A stretch of DNA of 11,117 nt from contig JAJRBK010000142.1 of the NCBI GenBank assembly GCA_028679495.1, forward strand, positions 1 to 11,117. The letters are read 5' to 3'. The notes under the pieces are model-generated. The model worked only from the letters and a program-made list of their open reading frames with translations. It ran no database searches and had not been told where the DNA came from. Below are positions 6,683-11,117 of this stretch, one piece after another; position 1 is the stretch's first letter; each line of letters starts with the position of its first letter. Source of the stretch: Methanobacteriota archaeon (lineage in GTDB: Archaea > Halobacteriota > Bog-38 > Methanoflorentales > Methanoflorentaceae). The translations under genes were made by a program, and so were the position numbers.

Positions 6683-7418
6683 GAGAGCGGATCGGCCTCG
6701 ATCGTTGCTCGTTTCTGTCGTCGTCTCGGTATGCGCACTCGGCGCGCTCACGGCGGTTTCGCTTCTGTCACCGCACGTTCACGATGAAGTTGCGTGGCGA
6801 CAGCCGCTAACTGGATCGCTCTTCTCTGTGGTATGCATTTTAGGAATGACCGCCGTTTTTTTCCCACAGCGTTGTGCTCGACGGCCCTCCATGCACCCGG
6901 GCAACCAGCGCCAGGCGTCGCCCCAGCGACAGGACGTTTACCAAACAACATCCGCAATAGCTGGCATAACACTGACACACGGTCATCATCCTCCATGCGA
7001 GCGGTACTATCAGCACGAGTTTCTCTTCGGGGGGAAAACGCTGTGCGCTGCATGCACAGGGCTATTCACAGGTGCACTTATCTCGCTCGCAGCAGCGTGC
7101 TATGTATTTTTGCTACAGCGTCCGTACAACCTACCATACGGGCTCGCTTCCGCTGTGGGAGCGCTAGGAGTGATAGTCGGCGTCGTGTCGTACGCGGTGA
7201 CTAACGCTCAAGGACCAACACGTCGTTTTTTTGTCAACGCTGTTATGGTCGTAGGGATGCTACTTGCGCTGATTGGTGCCGACGGCAGCGGTCAGAGTCT
7301 TGCGCTTAACGTGCTGATTATCGGCAGCTGTATGTTAGCGCTCTTTACGCGAATTCTCCTCTCGCAAGACAGACACGAACGGATTTGCCGAACGTGCGAA
7401 CAGGCGTGCGTAGCGTGA
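6675..7418 (+). CDS. DUF2085 family membrane protein with an extra cysteine cluster
   Basis: A 247-residue membrane protein of the DUF2085 family, whose function is unknown. Residues 11-31 and 46-63 are hydrophobic, followed by a polar stretch of about 40 residues. The family signature comes next: H102-x-H-H-P-P-C108, then FLFGGKTLCAACTGLFTGA with C124 and C127. After it come more helices (ISLAAACYVFLL, SAVGALGVIVGVVSYAV, VNAVMVVGMLLALIGA, LNVLIIGSCMLALF). The C-terminus carries a second cluster, C238-x2-C241-x3-C245. The conserved Cys and His residues suggest metal binding or a redox site at the membrane face; this is inference. The first two helices plus linker are an N-terminal extension ahead of the signature. 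It overlaps the radical SAM gene by 8 bases, so the two are probably cotranscribed and coupled, and its function may be tied to that enzyme. Confidence 0.8.
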   Translation: MAKRADRPRSLLVSVVVSVCALGALTAVSLLSPHVHDEVAWRQPLTGSLFSVVCILGMTAVFFPQRCARRPSMHPGNQRQASPQRQDVYQTTSAIAGITLTHGHHPPCERYYQHEFLFGGKTLCAACTGLFTGALISLAAACYVFLLQRPYNLPYGLASAVGALGVIVGVVSYAVTNAQGPTRRFFVNAVMVVGMLLALIGADGSGQSLALNVLIIGSCMLALFTRILLSQDRHERICRTCEQACVA

Positions 7419-7430
7419 CTGAAACACCCT

Positions 7431-7778
7431 TTACGATCGACGTCGTAGTTGGTAAATCGCCCCAGCGATGATGAGGACTGCGATGATGATTGCAATGATC
7501 GGCCCGACTAACGTCGTGTTGAACGTGATACCGAATGTTAATGAGAGGATCCACAAGATTGCTCCGATGAGAATGAGGATACCAAAGATGATCCCCACGA
7601 TCACATTTCCGTGGGGAAGGCCAAAGCATTCATCCCCTGGACGCCCCTCGTCGCGCGACCCGTAGCAGCCGTCACGTCGGTCCCGCCTGCGACCCCTGTC
7701 GTAGAGTGACGCTCCGCAATTTGTGCAGACCTGTTCTCCTTGCTCGTTCTTGGTTCCGCATTGTGAACAGTACGGCAT
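7431..7778 (-). CDS. Zinc-ribbon protein with two membrane segments
   Basis: A 115-residue protein. It opens with a zinc ribbon (C4-x2-C7 ... C18-x2-C21, in CSQCGTKNEQGEQVCTNCG), followed by a very basic and polar linker (residues 23-50, rich in Arg and Asp) with two further cysteines (C38, C51). Two strongly hydrophobic helices come next, at about 59-80 and 89-109, and a basic LRRRS end. Small proteins of this layout are frequent in archaea and of unknown role; the ribbon may contact nucleic acid or a protein partner at the membrane. The start is supported by AGCGGTG on the minus strand, 5 bases upstream (7784-7790). It converges on the DUF2085 gene with only 12 bases between the stops, so the two transcripts probably overlap at their ends. 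Confidence 0.82.
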   Translation of the reverse strand: MPYCSQCGTKNEQGEQVCTNCGASLYDRGRRRDRRDGCYGSRDEGRPGDECFGLPHGNVIVGIIFGILILIGAILWILSLTFGITFNTTLVGPIIAIIIAVLIIAGAIYQLRRRS

Positions 7779-7783
7779 GTAAG

Positions 7784-7790
7784 CACCGCT
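7784..7790 (-). promoter_or_regulatory. Ribosome binding site of the zinc-ribbon gene
   Basis: On the minus strand AGCGGTG stands 5 bases before the ATG at 7778. The GGTG part matches the archaeal anti-Shine-Dalgarno sequence and fixes this start. Confidence 0.45.
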
Positions 7791-8135
7791 GTATCAATAA
7801 TTATCTATGTTCTTAACGCTTGCCTTTTGAAACCGATAAGATGTGAAAATTATGACACCTGTGCTTTATTTGTGCGTGTGATCGTCGGTCGGTGCAAACT
7901 CTCGGACGTCGGCAGTATTACATACGTCGTGGCGCGGATCAATGAATGGAACTCAATGGGCCACTCGTTTCGGGAAGTTGTCAGAAAACGGCGCGTGAGG
8001 CGTCCCACGCGAGGTGTTAGCCTATATCAGGCGGAGGTCATGTAGTTGAATCGCGCTGGAACTACAGCTATAGTGCAAGAATGACTATCTATATTGAGCC
8101 AAACTACATTTATCATCTGCTCCTCGTCATTAACA
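7791..8135 (+). other. Divergent intergenic region holding repeat copy 3
   Basis: This gap separates the leftward zinc-ribbon gene from the rightward esterase gene and should hold both promoters. A/T-rich stretches (ATAATTATC near 7797; CTATATT near 8088; ATTTATC near 8108) are candidate TATA elements. A 72-codon frame starting at TTG 7827 runs into the repeat and shows no protein character, so I do not call it. Repeat copy 3 at 8023 is the only distinctive element. Confidence 0.45.
8023..8052 (+). repeat. Interspersed ~30-bp repeat, copy 3
   Basis: It has the exact core TATATCAGGCGGAG, with 18 bases (from 8020) identical to copy 1, including the GCCT/AGGC hairpin arms. The middle nine bases differ, but the tail TTGAATC returns to match copy 1 (TCGAATC). 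It lies 83 bases before the esterase ATG. Confidence 0.7.
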
Positions 8136-9314
8136 ATGAAAAAAGATGCCACGCTAAGCGAGTTTGACATCCACGGTCATTGCGATGAACGCTTCTCGTC
8201 GGTGAAGGAAGCGTTCGCCGACAACTTCACGAATCGTGGAGATGTCGGTGCATCGTTTGCAGCGACAATAGATGGCAGATTTATAATTGATGTCTGGGCT
8301 GGTTACGCCGACGCCGGTCGAACGCTTCCGTGGGAGCGCGACACGTTGGCCTGTCTCTATTCAACGACAAAGGCGATGACGGCTCTGTGTGCGTTGCTAC
8401 TGGTCGACCGGGGCCAACTTGATCTTGACGCCCCGGTGGCCAGGTACTGGCCAGAATTTGCACAGGCCGACAAGGAAGACATCCCATTGAGGTATCTCCT
8501 GAGCCATCAGTCGGGTCTAGCCTGGTTTGATGAAAGAATACCTGTCGAGGCATTGTTTGACTGGAATCGCATCGTCAGTCTACTGGCTGCACAGAAACCT
8601 TCGTGGGCACCTGGGACGCGGTGCGGCTACCACGCTCTTACGCAGGGCTTTCTCGTGGGAGAAGTGGTACGACGCATAACCAACAAGACCGTTGCCGCCT
8701 TCTTCCGTGAGGAGATTGCTGAGCCGCTCCGGGCTGACTGTCACATAGGTCTTGCTCAGACAGACGACTCTCGCGTTGCCGAGATGATTCCCCCACCGAT
8801 GTGGCAGCCTGGGGACCCTCACTACGTGGTCTCTGGTTCCTTGCCAGAGCTGTCGCAGAAGTCGATGTATCCCTTGATCGACCAGGACAACCCTGTCATA
8901 GTCAGTCGGTCTCGAGGGTGGCGGGCTGCTGAGATTCCATCAGCCAATGGCTATGGCAATGCCCACTCAATCGCACGAATAGCCTCGATGTTGGCCTGTG
9001 GCGAAGTCGATGGCGTCCGATTACTCACCGTACCCACGATTGACAAGGCGTTTCAGGCTCAGTGTCACGGTACTGATCTTGTTCTTAAGCTTCCAATTCG
9101 ATGGGCTCTTGGGTTTGCCCTTGTTAGTGAGGACATGCCATTTGCGCCGAATCCTCGAGCGCTTTTTATGGGTGGCGGCGGTGGTTCAGCTGTCGTTATT
9201 GACCGTGACGCTAGACTAAGCCTTGCTTACGTCATGAACAATTGCATTGCATCCGCAACTGAGGGAGACGATCGTGCGCCATCACTAGTTAGGGCCTTAT
9301 ACGCTGTTCTTTAG
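8136..9314 (+). CDS. Serine beta-lactamase-fold hydrolase (family VIII esterase-like)
   Basis: A 392-residue serine hydrolase of the class C beta-lactamase/penicillin-binding-protein fold. The nucleophile motif is S76-T-T-K79 in LYSTTKAMTALCALLL, and the catalytic tyrosine is Y165 (GYHA, in place of YxN). RYLLSHQSGLAWFDE (119-133) and APGTRCGYHALTQGFLVGEVVRR (158-180) are hallmark segments. The third motif, KTG in true lactamases, is replaced near the C-terminus by a glycine run, FMGGGGGSAVVIDRD (344-358). This pattern points to carboxylesterases of family VIII (EstB-like) and related hydrolases, not antibiotic resistance; the substrate is unknown. No signal sequence is seen, so it is probably cytoplasmic. 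ATG 8136 is chosen over TTG 8094 because the extra 14 residues are unlike the family and a TATA-like ATTTATC near 8108-8114 would fit a leaderless start. It stands alone and may have been acquired from bacteria. Confidence 0.87.
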   Translation: MKKDATLSEFDIHGHCDERFSSVKEAFADNFTNRGDVGASFAATIDGRFIIDVWAGYADAGRTLPWERDTLACLYSTTKAMTALCALLLVDRGQLDLDAPVARYWPEFAQADKEDIPLRYLLSHQSGLAWFDERIPVEALFDWNRIVSLLAAQKPSWAPGTRCGYHALTQGFLVGEVVRRITNKTVAAFFREEIAEPLRADCHIGLAQTDDSRVAEMIPPPMWQPGDPHYVVSGSLPELSQKSMYPLIDQDNPVIVSRSRGWRAAEIPSANGYGNAHSIARIASMLACGEVDGVRLLTVPTIDKAFQAQCHGTDLVLKLPIRWALGFALVSEDMPFAPNPRALFMGGGGGSAVVIDRDARLSLAYVMNNCIASATEGDDRAPSLVRALYAVL

Positions 9315-9333
9315 AGCGCAGTATTGGAGTCTC

Positions 9334-9424
9334 TTTTTGCACACAACAGATGTTTTCGTTGCGACATATGGGAGGCGTTCGCGCTGTGGCGTTTAAGTGA
9401 CACTATCGGCTTGTTGTGTTTTTT
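9334..9424 (+). terminator. Two oligo-T tracts after the esterase gene
   Basis: T5 at 9334-9338, 20 bases after the stop, and T6 at 9419-9424 are candidate archaeal-type termination sites. No strong hairpin precedes either. Confidence 0.3.
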
Positions 9425-9618
9425 ATTAACCTAACATTTGAAACGGTATTCAGAACAGAAGTCCAAAAGAAGCCGCGTCTGCCGTGCGGTAGAGAGAAGG
9501 ACAATCCGTCCGTCACTAGCCGAAAAACCTTACGCCTCATATACTCACCCCGCGAAAAAGCTATGTCTTGTCAATCAAAGTAAATCAAACAGACAAATAA
9601 ACGTCGTGGAGACAACCT
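9425..9618 (+). other. Upstream region of the methyltransferase gene
   Basis: Together with the T-rich segment before it, this completes a gap of about 300 bases between the esterase and the methyltransferase. A 105-codon frame from TTG 9438 crosses into the methyltransferase and looks like a shadow of it. The A-rich run before the start (near 9580-9600) and GTGGAG at 9606-9611 are the only useful signals. No RNA gene is seen. Confidence 0.4.
9606..9611 (+). promoter_or_regulatory. Ribosome binding site of the methyltransferase gene
   Basis: GTGGAG stands 7 bases before ATG 9619, a good Shine-Dalgarno match and spacing. The inner ATG at 9625 would be 13 bases away, so 9619 is preferred. Confidence 0.5.
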
Positions 9619-10608
9619 ATGCCGATGACACCTTTCGCGATCATGTCCCTGGCATCAAAATTCCGAGAATCGAGAATATTCCTGACTGCTGTCGAAATGG
9701 ATGTCTTTACTCTGCTAGCGAAAAATCCGATGTCGGCCCAGGAAACAGCGAATAGATTAGAAGCCACTGTGCGGGGCGTCACCATATTGCTTGATGCTGT
9801 CGTGAGCATGGGTTTACTTGAGAAAAAGGAAGAGAAGTACCATTGTCCGGCCGAAGTAGCCTCCATATTGTCCAAGGAGTCACCGACTTCGATACTTCCC
9901 ATAGCTATGATGGCTACCGGAGGATGGAAAAGGTGGTCGGATTTGACGGATATTGTACGCCGTGGAAAAGATAGGATCAGAGGAACAACGTTTGACATCA
10001 ATGAAAGCGAACAGGAGGCTTTTACCAGTGCCATGCATGCCATCGCCAATGAGATGGCTCCCCGGATAGTGGCAGCTATAAAACCAGGCGAGGCCAGGAA
10101 ACTGCTCGACATCGGCGGCGGTTCTGGCGCATATACACAAGCTTTTCTCGAAGCCTCGCCCGGCCTGACCGCCACGATCTTTGATCTGCCGTCGGTCATT
10201 AACATGGCCCGACGGCGTCTGGCCACTACCGGTCTGCTTGACCGAGTCCAGTTGGTCGCCGGTGATTTTTATAGCGATGAACTTCCAACAGGGTATGATT
10301 TGGCATTGCTTTCGGCTATTATTCATCAAAACAGCCCGGAACAAAATATTGAGCTGTACCGGAAGATATTCCGTGCGCTCCGACCGGAGGGACGACTGGT
10401 TATCCGTGACCATGTAATGAGTTCGGACCATACCCAGCCGACCAGCGGGGCCTTTTTTGCCGTGAATATGCTTGTTGGGACTGCAGGAGGCCGGACCTAT
10501 TCTTTTGAAGAAATTAAGTCATCACTCGAATCGGCCGGTTTTATCAAAGTCAATCTGATACAGCCTGATGAACGAATGACGGGACTGGTGGAGGGGTTCA
10601 AACCTTAA
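9619..10608 (+). CDS. SAM-dependent O-methyltransferase with dimerisation domain
   Basis: A 329-residue class I methyltransferase of the plant caffeate/hydroxyindole O-methyltransferase (Methyltransf_2) type. Residues 10-85 form the N-terminal winged-helix dimerisation domain (FRESRIFLTAVEMDVFTLLAKNP, SAQETANRLE, RGVTILLDAVVSMGLLEKK). The SAM-binding domain follows: LLDIGGGSGAY (162-172) is motif I, TIFDLPSVI holds the acidic residue that binds the SAM ribose, and VAGDFYSDELPTGYDLALLS carries motifs II-III. AIIHQNSPEQ has His236 at the place of the family's catalytic base, and LRPEGRLVIRDHVM is the post-motif strand. It probably methylates a hydroxyl on a small aromatic, polyketide or quinone-like compound; the substrate is not predictable. 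It is not next to other biosynthetic genes. The protein reads as typical of bacterial homologues, so recent transfer is possible. Confidence 0.88.
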   Translation: MPMTPFAIMSLASKFRESRIFLTAVEMDVFTLLAKNPMSAQETANRLEATVRGVTILLDAVVSMGLLEKKEEKYHCPAEVASILSKESPTSILPIAMMATGGWKRWSDLTDIVRRGKDRIRGTTFDINESEQEAFTSAMHAIANEMAPRIVAAIKPGEARKLLDIGGGSGAYTQAFLEASPGLTATIFDLPSVINMARRRLATTGLLDRVQLVAGDFYSDELPTGYDLALLSAIIHQNSPEQNIELYRKIFRALRPEGRLVIRDHVMSSDHTQPTSGAFFAVNMLVGTAGGRTYSFEEIKSSLESAGFIKVNLIQPDERMTGLVEGFKP

Positions 10609-10609
10609 C

Positions 10610-10628
10610 AGGGAGTCTCTCGCTCCCT
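10610..10628 (+). terminator. Hairpin just after the methyltransferase
   Basis: AGGGAG and CTCCCT (10610-10615, 10623-10628) can pair with a 7-base loop, one base after the methyltransferase stop. Only a short A/T-rich sequence (TAAAATAA) follows, not a T run. As an intrinsic terminator it is therefore weak; it may protect the 3' end instead. Confidence 0.35.
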
Positions 10629-10714
10629 TAAAATAAGCAGATCGCCCCATGTTCAAGGAAAATACCTATGAGGTGAGTTGGAGTCGGTCCAAGAAGTCAT
10701 TTTAGCCATGAATA

Positions 10715-11107
10715 GTGAAAGAAGTCGTTTGCTTTGACCGGCTGAAAGGACAAGAAACCGAGAGAGCTTGTAAGCGGTACAGCAATAATGCACACATACG
10801 ACGGGCAGGAACGCTCGAGGAGAACCTTCACAGCCTTCTCATCGTAGAGGGAGACATGCATAATAGTCGGCTGTTGTCAAAAGCGATCTTGATCAGTCAA
10901 AAGAAACCGAATAAGAGAGGACGCCTCACCTATAAGCTCTCTTCTCAAATGAACGAACTTCTAGGCGTTTCTGGTTTTATTGAACGAAGCATTCCGGTTA
11001 GGAAAGTGGAAGGCGAACGTCACCTTAAAACCTTGATGAATTGTTTAAGTCAGCCTAAAAGAACCTGTCGGCGACCGGCGCCTGGTGCAGTCTCCGACCT
11101 AGTCTGA
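10715..11107 (+). CDS. Unrecognised 130-residue open frame
   Basis: A frame open for 130 codons from GTG 10715, and the only long one in this part of the window. The product is basic and polar, with no membrane segment or signal sequence. Its middle (NLHSLLIVEGDMHNSRLLSKAI) and the LTYKLSSQMNELLGVSGFIE segment look helical, and the tail (KRTCRRPAPGAVSDLV) looks random. I recognise no motif and see no good ribosome binding site. It could be a small gene, the remnant of a larger one, or chance; the upstream 100 bases hold nothing else. Confidence 0.25.
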   Translation: MKEVVCFDRLKGQETERACKRYSNNAHIRRAGTLEENLHSLLIVEGDMHNSRLLSKAILISQKKPNKRGRLTYKLSSQMNELLGVSGFIERSIPVRKVEGERHLKTLMNCLSQPKRTCRRPAPGAVSDLV

Positions 11108-11117
11108 AACGCTGGAA

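Noticed and set aside
7827..8045. 72-codon plus-strand frame between the zinc-ribbon and esterase genes
   Set aside because: TTG start without ribosome binding site, ends in the repeat, and no protein character.
679..8052. CRISPR array from the repeated sequence
   Set aside because: The three copies lie kilobases apart with genes between them, and there are no regular spacers or cas genes.
8136..9314. Antibiotic-resistance beta-lactamase
   Set aside because: No signal peptide, no YxN and no KTG motif; the pattern is that of esterase-type homologues.
9585..10431. Two long minus-strand frames opposite the methyltransferase
   Set aside because: The plus-strand frame has a complete methyltransferase domain; these are shadows.

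Overview
The window looks like a stretch of an archaeal chromosome of moderate G+C. The case is indirect: there is no rRNA, tRNA or ribosomal protein. It rests on the types of gene present (DUF998 and DUF2085 membrane proteins, a tiny zinc-ribbon membrane protein, a B12-binding BchE-like radical SAM enzyme), on GGTG/AGGTG-type ribosome binding sites, on TATA-like boxes and on oligo-T tracts after genes. A bacterial candidate phylum is not excluded. The last two recognisable genes (a serine beta-lactamase-fold esterase and a bacterial-style O-methyltransferase) may be acquired.

Layout. 1-538 (minus): a DUF998 membrane protein that runs off the left edge and carries a frameshift near 114-117. 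846-2469 (plus): a tiny Ser/Thr-rich secreted peptide overlaps the start of a secreted vanadium-haloperoxidase-like protein. That protein is made of two tandem homologous halves, and only the C-terminal half keeps the complete vanadate-binding residue set. 2470-2937: a long intergenic stretch with a hairpin, a repeat copy and a likely promoter. 2938-4155 (plus): a GT4-type glycosyltransferase. 4156-4527: mostly an open frame without a good start codon, whose stop overlaps the next ATG. 4528-7418 (plus): a tight block of a second DUF998 protein, a cobalamin-binding radical SAM enzyme of the BchE-like class, and a DUF2085 membrane protein overlapping it by 8 bases. 7431-7778 (minus): a zinc-ribbon protein with two membrane segments, convergent with the block. 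7779-8135: a gap with a third repeat copy. 8136-9314 (plus): a class C beta-lactamase/family VIII esterase homologue. 9619-10608 (plus): a class I SAM O-methyltransferase with an N-terminal dimerisation domain. 10715-11107: an unrecognised open frame.

The recognisable theme is the cell envelope. A glycosyltransferase, several small polytopic membrane proteins and a B12-radical SAM enzyme sit together on one strand. The radical SAM enzyme belongs to a broad class whose members include archaeal and bacterial lipid-modifying enzymes and the porphyrin cyclase BchE. A role of the 2938-7418 cluster in making or modifying a membrane lipid or glycolipid is a reasonable hypothesis, not something the sequence proves.

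The most unexplained signal is an interspersed repeat of about 30 bases with three copies in the window (679, 2696, 8023). All are in the same orientation and in gaps upstream of plus-strand genes. They share an exact 14-base core and, in copy 1, three consecutive palindromes.
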